A DNA stretch of 64,000 nt, taken from assembly GCA_007258455.2 (NCBI GenBank), contig VDFB02275518.1:186001-250000 (forward strand). The letters run 5' to 3'. Origin of the DNA: Sequoia sempervirens (taxonomy: Eukaryota > Streptophyta > Pinopsida > Cupressales > Cupressaceae). This document shows positions 49,042 to 59,270 of this stretch, piece by piece; the first letter of the stretch is position 1, and each line of letters opens with the position of its first letter. Position numbers and translations under genes: made by a program. A model generated the notes under the pieces. It had not been told where the DNA came from and ran no database searches. It worked only from the letters and a program-made list of their open reading frames with translations.

Positions 49042-49054
49042 TAGTTTTATAGGC
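49042..49054 (-). promoter_or_regulatory. Putative LTR TATA box
   Basis: GCCTATAAAACTA on the minus strand, at the position equivalent to the TATA box of the LTR at 13047-14511. Confidence 0.5.
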
Positions 49055-49169
49055 TTCATTTCTAATTTCTCGTTTATTAAATCTCAATGGCCAACATGTA
49101 AAATTTGAATTTGGGACTATGAAATGCCACCAAAAACATATTTTAATTTGATTTTAAGAACTTAAAGGG

Positions 49170-49198
49170 GGCCCATTCACCCATGGGTGAATGGGTCC
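49170..49198. repeat. Hairpin module of the Tat LTR, upstream copy
   Basis: The half-site CCCATTCACCCA is followed directly by its exact reverse complement, giving a perfect 24-bp palindrome at 49172-49195. Flanking GG and TCC extend the match to the other copy. Confidence 0.88.
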
Positions 49199-49439
49199 TA
49201 GCGTAAAAGTTAATGACTTAGATTATTTCAGGGCATTAAATCAATTAATGGCATTTATTTAGTGCAGGTTTTATTGTTAGGGAATAATTAAAATAGGCCT
49301 TGGTATGCATAATAAAGGGTATTAGGGGCCTATTAATGAGGTTTAAAAATGCATAAATGAAAGGTCATGAAAATAGGTCCAAACTAAGTGTGAAATTATA
49401 CTTTCACTTAGAAAGGAGTACAATTTTCTACAATACATT

Positions 49440-49455
49440 TAGCCCCCACTTTAGT
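49440..49455 (-). other. Polypurine tract of the Tat-lineage element
   Basis: The minus strand reads CTAAAGTGGGGGCTA just before the 3' LTR (which begins at 49432), with a few bases between. The position fits plus-strand priming. Confidence 0.6.
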
Positions 49456-50457
49456 GGCCATATGAAAATGCATGCATATGCAAGCTAAATGAACTCAAAC
49501 AATGAAAAGGGATACTCATATGGATTCATTCGCAAATAGGGAGAATGAAGCCCCCAATGTAGTTATATGCAAAACAACAATGTTAGGAACCACATCTTGC
49601 AAAACTAATTCTTTAGTTGTTCAAAAATCCTCTTATCAAACTTCTATAGAGAATTGAATTCAAGGGTAGATGTATGTCCCTCGGATTTCACTTTCTTTGT
49701 GGAGGTGGAATTAGGGTAGCCATCTAACCTCATCAAATTGCTTGGTAAATGTCTATCATAGGGTATTGGAATTACAACACCACATATTGTTAGATATTGG
49801 ATTAGATTGGGGATGGAATTATGACTCCAATGCAACAAATGACATCAAAAACAAAGTTTGCTAGCCCCCATTATGTTGATTTGAATGAAAAGTGCTTTTA
49901 ATAAAGACATAAAATAAATAAATCTTAGTATATTTTAGTGAAAAGAATATGATTTTGAAAATCATTTTAACATTTACCTCTTGAGAATTTACCTTGGTGT
50001 AGAGTGATTGAAGATGCCAAGCAAATGAGTGTACATTCTGAGCCGAGACTAGAGATTTTACGTTACGAAGTGGTACAAGGCGAACTCTAGCATACAGTGA
50101 GTGGATTCTACTATGCTTTATCTTCAAATTTATGTATTTATAGTATTTTTATGCACTTATAGAAGTTTCTAGAACCTTAGAAAATAAGTTGCAAAGCATC
50201 CTCTTTTGTCAAAAAGCATTCCACTTTGTTGCAAAGTATCCAAAAATGGCTAAAGTGTCTAGAAGCCCCCCCCCTCAGTCCAAAAATGACTCAAATGTCC
50301 AAGTTGGTCGCAAAGTGTCCTAAAGCAACTTTAGTCTAATTTTAATTATTTAATGCACATATTTAGGAATTTTAGTGATGATTTATTTTTCTTTTTATTC
50401 TTTAGGACCCTCCCTGAGCTTGTCAGCATCTAGGAGGCTAGATGTTTTGTCGCCTCT
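49456..50457. other. Non-coding interior of the Tat-lineage element
   Basis: Lies between the 3' LTR and the antisense ORF. Contains several C-runs (AGCCCCCA, AGCCCCCCCCC) and repeats of CAAAAATG(A/G)CT and AAAGTGTC near 50220-50330. No gene seen. Confidence 0.5.
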
Positions 50458-52560
50458 GAGACCAAATCAACCAGCTTTTAGAGGAGGAGATTGATACTTT
50501 ATGTGAGACCGACTTGTTTTGGATATACCTCATGCCACCCATGAGGTACCATGATGCCATGCTTATGGAATTAGTAGAGAGGTGGGACACAGATACATAC
50601 ATCTTTCACCTCCCTATAGGGGAGATGACAATTACCCTAGAGGACATTCACCACATCCTATGGTTACCTATCCACAGTGAGATCATCCATTCAATAGAGG
50701 AGCAATCATATAAGGAGATGCAAGAGGATATTGAGTACTGTCTAGGTCATGTCATATGGGAGTTGATTGTCAGAACCTGTGTCGAGATGAAATGGATACT
50801 GTACGCACGGTCGCCACTACTAAGGTTCATCATGATTGTTACCACGACACTAGTGCTAGTTCCTAATGGATGATATGCACACTTGGATGGAGGAATAGTT
50901 CACATTATTTCAGATATGGAGTAATAGTGGATAGTATATGCATGGGGTCGCAACATGCTAGCACATTTGTATTATGATCTAGAGTGCTTCATCTACCAAG
51001 AGCTAGATAGTATAGTACATTATACACTATTGCAGGTGTGGTGGCTTGAGCATATCACATGTACCAAACCAACAAGCTATCCAATAGTGGAAACCATGGG
51101 TTATCCACGGGTCTATAGTTATCCTCTAAGATGATCATGGCAGGATGGAGATCTATTATATTAGAGGCTCAGATTCGACCATCTGGAGGATGAAATAATA
51201 CTCTAGAGACCGTAACTCAAGGTACCCCAGTGGGTAGATGCCACACACTAGCTAGTTAGGATGCAGTAGGATCAATTTTTACTAGGGTGACACGATTACA
51301 TAGTGAGGTCCTTTTACTATGATCATGTTATATGATAGTTCAGGTAGGTTCAAGTTCCACCTAGGCCCCGACTTAGGTATCTACAATCACCCTCTCAGCC
51401 CGGAGATAGTCATCATCTCACCATAAATGATGTGGATTTTAGTGATTCAAGGGATGAGGACCACAACATGCCCGCAATCTCAAATGATGACAATGTAGGA
51501 ACCACTCCAACCTATGCGCAGTGGTGGGTTGGAGCACAACTAGCTCATGTCTTTGCTATACATTATCCTACAGGCAATGTGAGACCTCTTCCAGGTCACA
51601 GGGATGATAGGGATGATGGGGTCAGTGATGGAGGTTCAAAGGATGAGGTCAGGATACCAAATTTATTTCTTGTGGATGATGATGATGATGAGGATGTCTA
51701 GCCTATGAGTGGAGTCTAATGAGACAAATGAGGCCCGAGGTGCCACCGAGAGGAGAGATTCACCTCCTACTCGAGTCACTAGAGCATGATCAACAGTCAC
51801 AATAGGCATCAAGAATCATGAGAATGGGGATACTAGCAGTAGCAGACCATCCATACTTCCTACACGGGGGATCCAATGTTGCATAGCGAGACCTCGACTG
51901 ACAGGCTGGAGACCCAGGTGATGATGCGTTATTTATGTTTTTATTATGCTTTTGTGTTTACGTATAAGGTTGTTATCTATATATCATGATGTGTACTAAT
52001 ATATTTTATGATTTACATCTTGTAGGGTCAACATGAGAGTGGCGAGATCTTTATCAATGAGTGATTGTAGATATGGTTCCTCCTTTTCCCCTAGATGGGG
52101 ATATACCAGCAGAGTACACTTCCCCACCTACTGCGGTGTGTCATGAAGATCTCTTTGAGCCTATTACGAGGTTGAGGGCAGCATCTGAGAGCGTGATGAG
52201 ACACGTTAACCTATCTACATCTAAAGAGGATTGAGTTATAGGAGAGCTTTCAACATTGTAGACTGCATATGACAAGCTCTAAGCATCTCAGGTTCTAATA
52301 GATGGTGAGACATAAGATGTCCTATAGTTTTCACTCTTGAGGCTAGAGGGAGAGGTTACTAGATTATAGGTAGATAGAGACCGTATAGAGTAGGAGCATG
52401 TTGTGGCCCTCATGCATGAGGCTAGGGAAGTTGGAGAGGTACAAGGCTTACAAACACTAGTGAGATCCATGAGTAGATCATACTCACATTCTATTGTCTC
52501 ACGACAGATGCCACCACCAAGCCTCGAGAGTTCTAGCAGCCATAGGCCACAATAGTATTG
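50458..52560 (+). pseudogene. Plant mobile domain (PMD) ORF, antisense within the Tat element
   Basis: The best open part (50514-50873) has the PMD signature: ALVERW-like LMELVERW, then DTYIFHLPIGEMTITLEDIHHIL. After a stop at 50871-50873 homology continues with GGIVHIISDM, AWGRNMLAHLYYDL and LQVWWLEHI (to about 51060). A Ser/Asp-rich tail follows (51432-51701, DFSDSRDEDHN, ending DDDDDEDV). A helical segment with many internal stops extends to about 52560. Angiosperm MAIN/MAIL proteins share the domain, but here it lies on the opposite strand to pol and before the polypurine tract, so it is an element-borne copy. Its role in the element is unknown. Confidence 0.78.
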
Positions 52561-53029
52561 TATTATTGATGATATGTACTTGAACCTTTTATATATATGA
52601 TATATGAGCATGCATGTTTGGTTTTATGAGTTTATGTTGAATTAGATGTTGATGTGATTTATTAAATAGTCTTAGTAAGAATATTTAATAAATGTCTCCA
52701 TGATCTAATTTTATGTGATCTAATTAAAACAATTTTAGTTTACATTAGATACTACATTGTGATTGAGTATGCTATGTTAAATTAAATACACCTATGATCT
52801 AATTTTAGAACACTAAATGCATATAAGGATCTAATTTAACACAACACACAAGGTGAATTTGAATAGTATGTGAACTAAATTAATAATCCAAACTTATTGA
52901 AAAATTACTCTATACTCTAAGACACACAAAGATTATTTGTCAAAGAATGAAGCAATGGGAGATAAAATAGAACATTATCTACTTAATCTAACAACACTTC
53001 TTTAATATACATACTATTCAAGAGATGTT
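52561..53029. other. Spacer between antisense ORF and pol
   Basis: AT-rich, no gene. It joins the convergent 3' ends of the PMD ORF (plus) and pol (minus). Confidence 0.5.
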
Positions 53030-55843
53030 ATGTATAGTACTAACACAAATGTGTGGCATTGATAGGCTCTTTAAGAGGTGTACCATATATTTATGTTAAT
53101 ATATACATTCCAAACCCATAACTTTCATCAATTATGTAAGGTCCTAACCAATTAGGGTTAAACTTTCCTTTTTCATTTGGGACAGCATTGAAATTACATT
53201 GATTCTCATATAACACCAAATCACCTTTATTAAATGCACGAGGAATGACATGATCGTTATAAATATGTTACATTCGTTTAGAGTAAGATTGGAGATGCCC
53301 GAGAGCGATAATACGTTGTTCATCAAGAATTTAAAGTTGATGCAGTCGTTGTTCTTTATAGGTAGTGTCATCAATAAGCCCTCTAAGAGAAATTATTGAG
53401 GAAGGAATTTCTAACTCTAAGGGAATTATTGCCTCGACACCATAAACAAGGTTATAGAGAGTGTTTCCTATAGACATTCTAATACTTATACGATAGGCCC
53501 ACAACGTATAAGTTAATTGAGTGTGCCAATATGTGTTATGTTTACTTATCATTTTCCTTAAGATTTTCTCAATAGTTTTTTTGGTTGATTCCTCTTGACC
53601 ATTTGATTATGGATAATATGGTGTTGAGGAATGATGTTGAATGTTAAAGGTTTCCAAAACCTTCTTCACATCTTTATTTTTAAATGGGGTTCCATTATTT
53701 GAAACCAATGCAGAAGGAAGACCAAATGGAGCAATAATATGTTCCAATATGAAACAACATATTGCATCAACGGTCATGGAACGAAGAGGTATAGCTTCTA
53801 CCATTTCTTGAAATAATCTATTGTGGTAATTATAAACGTATGTCTAGCGGAAGAAGGTGGTGATATTTTTCCAATAAGATCCAAACCCCAAACTAAGAAT
53901 GGCCAAATAGGAACTTGGGCACGAAGCTTGGAAGCATGAGCATGAATCAAATTATTATGTTCTTGACATTTATGACATTTCTTAACATGAGAAAAACAAT
54001 CTTGTTCCATATGTCTCCAATAGTATCCTATACATATTAAATTTTGAATTAACGATCTTCCTCCAAAATTCCCCCCACAAGCACCTGCATGGGCTTCCTC
54101 AAGGGCTATAGGGATCTCTAATTGTTTAATACATCTAAGTAAAATATCGTCAAAATTTCATCTATATAGAATGTCTGCAAGGATTATTATCTAGATGCGA
54201 TATTTCAAAGATGATATCTAATGTTTTCAGTTGTCAACTCAAGAAAGGTACCTTCTTTTAAGTAGTTGAATATCGGTGTGTACCATTCACTAGAGTTTTC
54301 AATATCAGTTAATAACACTTCTCTGATCTTATCGTCCATTGATGGTTTTATGATCATATGGACTATAAATGTGAGGTCAATAGAAGGATCTTCAAGAGAT
54401 ACAAGGGAAGTGGTGCTTTCCATTGCATCTGCATGTCAATTATCCTTTTGTGGGATGTTGTAAACTATATATGTTTCAAAGAATTCCAATAAGGTCATTG
54501 TAAGATACTTATACTTGGATAACTTGTCATGTTTCGATTAATATGAACCATTTATTTTCTTAATGACTAATTGAGAATCACCAAATATCTTAATGTGTTG
54601 AACACCAAGAGCTAAAGCTATGTGTAATCCAACAATTAAGGCTTCATACTTTGTGGTGTTATTTGTGCATAGGAAATTTAATCAGTAGGATAAGGGAATA
54701 GGCTTTCCAGAAGGTGGAATTATTAGAACCCCTGCTCCGAAGCTAGTTCTACACTTAGATCCATTGAAGTACAATTCCCATGTTTCCTTTTCGATAGTCA
54801 ATACACTTTCATTCAGGAATGATTCCACATTAGGTAATGCTAATGGAGAAGGAATATCAGCTAAATGGTCGATTAAGGCCTATCCTTTAATTGCATTTTG
54901 AGAGACAAATTTAAGATTAAACTCAATTAGGAACATAACCCATCTAGCTAAACATCATGATAAATCAGTTTTAGTAAAAAGATGTTTTAAAGGATCGAAC
55001 TTTGTCATCACATGAATTTTTGCGTTTAATAAATAGTGTCTCAGTTTACTAGTAGCAAATACAAGAGCCAAAAATTATTTTTCTATCATTGTATATCGAG
55101 TTTCAGAGTCAATCAGAGTTCGACTGATATAATATATAGGATGTTCTTTACCATTATCATCATGTTGAGCTAACAATGTTGCTAAAGCATGGGTTGATGT
55201 TGTTGTATAAAGGATAAATGGTTTTTCTTGCATAGCAAGTTGTAAAATAGGAGGAATAGCAAGGTACTCTTTCAAAATTTCAAAAGCTTGTTTACAATAC
55301 TCATTCCACTTAAATTCTGATTCCTTTTTAAGAAGTTGTGTGAAGGGTAATGTTTGATTTGCTAAGGATGCTACAATACAATAGATAGTTTGAATCCTTC
55401 TTTGTAAAGTACGTAACTGAGATGTTTTTCAGAGGTGACATGTTAATGATAGCATCAAATCTCTTTGTTTCCACCTCAATGCTTCTATGGGATATTTTAA
55501 AACCTAAAAAAATTTGACTATCCACACCAAAGACACATTTTTTTGGATTCAATCTCATGTTATACTTGCACATTCTTTGTACAATTTTTCAAAGGATTTT
55601 AACATTGTCTTGATGACTTAAGGACTTGGCTAGAATATCATCAACATAATCTTCCAGGATCTTGTGTATGTAATTGTGAAATATCAACATCATAACTCTT
55701 TGATATGTTGCACCCGCATTCTTTAATCCAAAAGGCATAACAACCCAATAGAATGTTCCCCAAGGTGTAGTAAATGTTGTCTTGTATTGATCTTGAGGGT
55801 TGATAAAGGTTTGATTATATCCCGAAAAAAAATCCATGAATGA
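53030..55843 (-). pseudogene. Ty3/gypsy (Tat) pol: RT, RNase H, second RNase H, integrase
   Basis: Reverse transcriptase begins abruptly at 55843 with SFMDFFSGYNQ and shows TTPWGTFYW, MPFGLKNAGATYQR, catalytic YVDDILAKS and LNPKKCVFGV. RNase H follows (LYTTTSTHALATLLAQ, HPIYYISRTL, YLLNAKIHVMTKFDPLKH). A second RNase H lies at about 54770-54440 (WELYFNGSKCRT, GAGVLI, KYEALIVGL, IFGDSQLVIK). Integrase then shows EAHAGACGG, CHKCQEH, the core WGLDLIGKI, FIITTIDYFKKW and VEAIPLRS, and a C terminus with KGDLVLYENQ and FNPNWLGPY, ending near 53030. The second integrase Asp is Asn (VSNNGTPF). Stops and shifts throughout mean it is inactive. Three of the stops fit C-to-T changes at Arg or Gln codons. 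Confidence 0.92.
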
Positions 55844-55930
55844 TGTAGACACTAAAAAATGTCCTAAGTCTGCGAGTAACATTTTTCCTTGATCATCGTC
55901 CTCTAATAATTACTTGATCATATTCCTTTA

Positions 55931-56312
55931 TTAATTAAATAACTTTTGATTATTTAATTAATTCACTTCCTAATCTCTTTTCTATCCTGGTCAAGTAAAA
56001 TTATTTAATTGTGTCACTAATACCCTCTCTCTTCAATAATTAAATAAATCATTATTTATTTAATTATTTATCTTTCATCATCTGTCCATAGTCAAATAAT
56101 AATAACTATTATTTGACCCTTTTATTCTTCTATAATTAAATAATTTTTGAGATTATTTAATTATATGCCATTCCTCTCTTTTGGATAAATAATTCAAATG
56201 AATTATCCATGTATAATTTCTATCTCTCCATTTAATTAAATTCATTAATTTAATTAAATCTCCATCTTTCATTTTCTCCAAATAAATAATTTGAATAAAT
56301 TATTTATTTGCC
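55931..56312. repeat. Hairpin block 1 in LTR
   Basis: Successive inverted repeats, for example arms TTAATTAAATAA/TTATTTAATTAA (55931-55961), GTCAAATAAT/ATTATTTGAC (56091-56117), ATAATTAAATAAT/ATTATTTAATTAT (near 56133-56165) and CAAATAAATAATT/AATTATTTATTTG (near 56280-56311). Arms are 10-13 bp with loops under 10 bp. Confidence 0.85.
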
Positions 56313-57129
56313 ACTTGTCATTTTCCTCCATTTTTTTGAATAAATTGTAACATCATGAAAACAACAAAGGTTAAAAGAAAACACTCAATGCAATCAAAGC
56401 TCTAATGCAATCTAAAGTCAAACAACAAAGAACAAAGGAAACAAGCTAAAAACATAAAACAATCTCACCAAAGATCGATGCAACTCCATGGATAACCTCT
56501 GTTGTCCTTCTCCATTTCATTTTTTGTAGTGTACTTGCCCTTATATTTTCAATTGATTGTGCAAGCATAGCCTAAGGATTGTGATAATAACGAAACATCA
56601 GAGATTTAAGATAATTGCTCCAAAAGTCACAAGATCTCGGGAGAGGCTGAAATGATGAAAGATAGATCAATTTATAGAAAATTGATCATTCAAATGACAG
56701 GTCAGGATCGAAAGATCAACGGACGGTTGAGATCAAAGGATTAGACATGCCTTATGATAACTGTTAGTACTAACATGAGTGATAAAACCTAAAAATAGAG
56801 ATAAATATTAAATAAATGATTTAATCTTCGAGTTTGGTATTCGAAAACAAAAGAATATTCTTTGCATGACAAAGATAAAGATAGGATTAAAGCAACTCTC
56901 TGTTTGAACGCACACACAACATTTAATTAATTAAACAAAGATATTTAATTAATACGCATGTACACATAAACAAGTTAGAACTAGATGACTGAATGATATG
57001 ACAAAGAGATTACTCGTGAAAGCCACTTAGACACTAAATGCATAGTTAATTGACCGATTTAAATAGATCTCGAGTCAAGTCAGAGTGAATATTTAGATAA
57101 CTTACACAATTATCTAAATATAGAGGAAT

Positions 57130-57545
57130 GCGTTAAAATAGATTTTTACGAATTAAATGATTTATTTAATTCGAGATTCGATATTTGAAGAATAATTAAA
57201 TAAATAAGATTTATTTAATTAAGTGATGAAGTGATTAAATGAATAATTAAATAAATAAAGAATTTATTTAATTATAGTTGACATATGATAAAGGGTAAAT
57301 CAAATAAGAATTTATTTAATTTGAAAAGAAGGATAATGTTAATTAGTAACATAATTAAATAAAAAGCGTTTATTTAATCAATTAGATAGAATAAAGAAAA
57401 TGTGAATTAATTAAATAATTAAGATTATTTAATTAATAGATGAATTAAGGTTAAAGTGAATTAATTAAATAAATAGATTTATTTAATTAATAAAGAAATG
57501 AAGAACTTTAGAGAATAATTAAATAATTGACATTATTTAATCATG
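57130..57545. repeat. Hairpin block 2 in LTR
   Basis: A further six or more hairpins of the AATTAAATAAAT/ATTTATTTAATT type, separated by 15-30 bp of unrelated sequence, at about 57192, 57245, 57350, 57408, 57457 and 57515. Confidence 0.83.
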
Positions 57546-57611
57546 ACCATGGAAATATGAATTATGAAGAATATTGAAGTCGCAGGCTTAGACCATATTT
57601 CAGTGTCTACA

Positions 57612-57624
57612 TTCGCCCCTCTTT
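57612..57624 (-). other. Polypurine tract of the nested element
   Basis: The minus strand reads CAAAGAGGGGCGAA directly before the LTR start TGTAGACACT. Confidence 0.75.
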
Positions 57625-58139
57625 GATACAATGTCATTTTGGCGTTGTGTCAAACAAAATCGATCAAAAATATGCCCCTGGTGAAAGTAGGATGAGGAAG
57701 GATGACGAGAAGGTAGTGGTATGCCCCCTCGAGAGGACAGGCAGGTTCAAAGAACATGAGTGTGGTCTTGAAATAAATAAGATTTGAAGGACAAAAGGAT
57801 AGAGGAAATTAGATAAGGGTGATGAAGATGCAGAAAATAAGAAATGTTAGTGCATAAAAGAAAGATAAATAATAAAAGACTATGATGTTAGTATTAGGGA
57901 TCTTTGATGTTTCGTCGTATCACAAAAGGTATTGCACTTTATCATCATTGGGCAGGACTAATACAAATGGAGACAAACACTATGATATGACATAGATCAA
58001 AGTGTGCAAGGTCATCCACCTGCTAACAACAGACAGTCACAGACAAGGATTGTCTTTAACTCATACTAAGGGCATAGTTGCCCCAGTCCTTTTGTCAAGA
58101 CAAACCATAGACAACAAACAAATAAAGACGGGTCATGAA

Positions 58140-59270
58140 ATGTCATCGCTCCTCTAAATCCTTCATGGGACATCCTTGAGGAAACTAGTAACATGACTCA
58201 AAATCCAATGTTAAAAGACAATCAACAAACAACAATCAAAGAAAATAGAATTCTGATACATCGTTGCTCCTCTAAATCCTTCATGGGACATCTTTGAGAA
58301 AGATAGTAACAAGATTCCAATCATAAAGTCAATAAAATGATAAGATAAACAAGCCATAAAGTCACAAAGCCAATAAAATATTTTCCAAAACTTGATCTGT
58401 TTGTTTGATTGTTTTGATTGATAAGATGATTGATTGATAAGACCCGGTTTCAAGAGAGACACATACCAGATAAGACATTGAGTCTGGTTTTGATGTTATG
58501 ACTATCTGTATAAGGCATGACAAAAGCCTAGTTTTAGAAAGAAATGTATTGTATAAGACGTTGAGTCTGATGTCGTTGATGTGTTAACCTGTATGAGGCC
58601 TTGTTGATTGTTTGACAATGTCTATACGTAGGAAGGACTCATCCTGTATAAGACATAGATTGATTGTTTTGCTGATATCTGTATTCAGGAAGGACACATC
58701 CTGAATAAGATACAGGTTGATTATTTTGATGATGTTTGTTTTCAAGGACACATCTTGTAGTAGACATAAGTTGTAGCTTTAGCAATTTGTTTGATCTGAC
58801 TTGATGAAATTGTTGACTTGTTGATCTTGTTGGTGCATGACTTGATATAATGTGCTTACAGTTGACTATGTGTGATGATGGACCCTAAAGGACTGACCTA
58901 GTGCGGCCTTGGGGGCTCATTGATTGATGGCCTTGCCTATGTTGTACATGCAGAGACCTTGTAGTTCAACTTAGACTTGACTGACAAGACTGACTTTAAA
59001 AAGCTTGATTTGTATGAATATATTTGATGTGTGTGATAGTGCATAACAACGAACCCTAAAGGATTGACCTAGTGTGGCATCAGGGGCTCATCGATTGATG
59101 GCCTTGCCTACGTTATACATGCAGAGGCCCCGTAGTTCGACATGACCAATGACCTTGTCTTATAGACAAATGAATTTGAATTATGATTTTATACAGACAA
59201 ACCTAGAAGGACTGACCTAATGCCTTAGGGGCACATCGACAGATGGCCTTGCCTACGTCCAGTCATAAAG
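58140..59270. repeat. Short tandem duplications in the 3' interior
   Basis: Three sets. First, GCTCCTCTAAATCCTTCATGG with its flank at 58148 and 58266. Second, GGAAGGAC(T/A)CATCCTG-type units at about 58630, 58690 and 58740. Third, a block with ACCCTAAAGGA(C/T)TGACCTAGTG, GGGGCTCAT and GATGGCCTTGCCTA starting at 58882, 59053 and (shortened) 59201. Tandem repeats near the 3' end are common in Tat/Ogre-type elements. Confidence 0.82.

Larger units (their letters stand above)
48002..49432 (-). repeat. 3' LTR of the Tat-lineage element
   Basis: About 1431 bp, reading on the minus strand from TGTAGAAAATTG to a TTTGACA end. The inner edge is fixed by the adjacent polypurine tract. The outer edge (48002) is set by alignment to the LTR at 13047-14511 and is less certain. 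It carries a TATA-like box at 49042-49054 and one hairpin on each side of it. Confidence 0.68.
48002..55843 (-). mobile_element. Tat-lineage Ty3/gypsy element, 5' part removed by nested insertion
   Basis: On the minus strand the order is truncated reverse transcriptase, RNase H, a second RNase H and integrase (55843-53030), an antisense plant-mobile-domain ORF (50458-52560), a polypurine tract (49440-49455) and a 3' LTR (49432-48002). The second RNase H and an antisense extra ORF between pol and the 3' LTR are known for the Tat lineage. The element is cut inside reverse transcriptase at 55843 by the 3' LTR of another element. Its gag, protease and 5' LTR should therefore lie beyond that insertion, outside this window. 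All coding parts carry stops. Confidence 0.8.
55844..57611 (-). repeat. 3' LTR with AT-rich hairpins
   Basis: 1768 bp with ends TGTAGACACT and AGTGTCTACA, a perfect 10-bp terminal inverted repeat. The sequence just inside also matches in inverted form (CTAAGTCTGCGA against TCTAAGCCTGCGA). Two blocks of hairpins occupy both ends of the LTR, with a non-hairpin middle (about 56320-57120). Confidence 0.88.
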
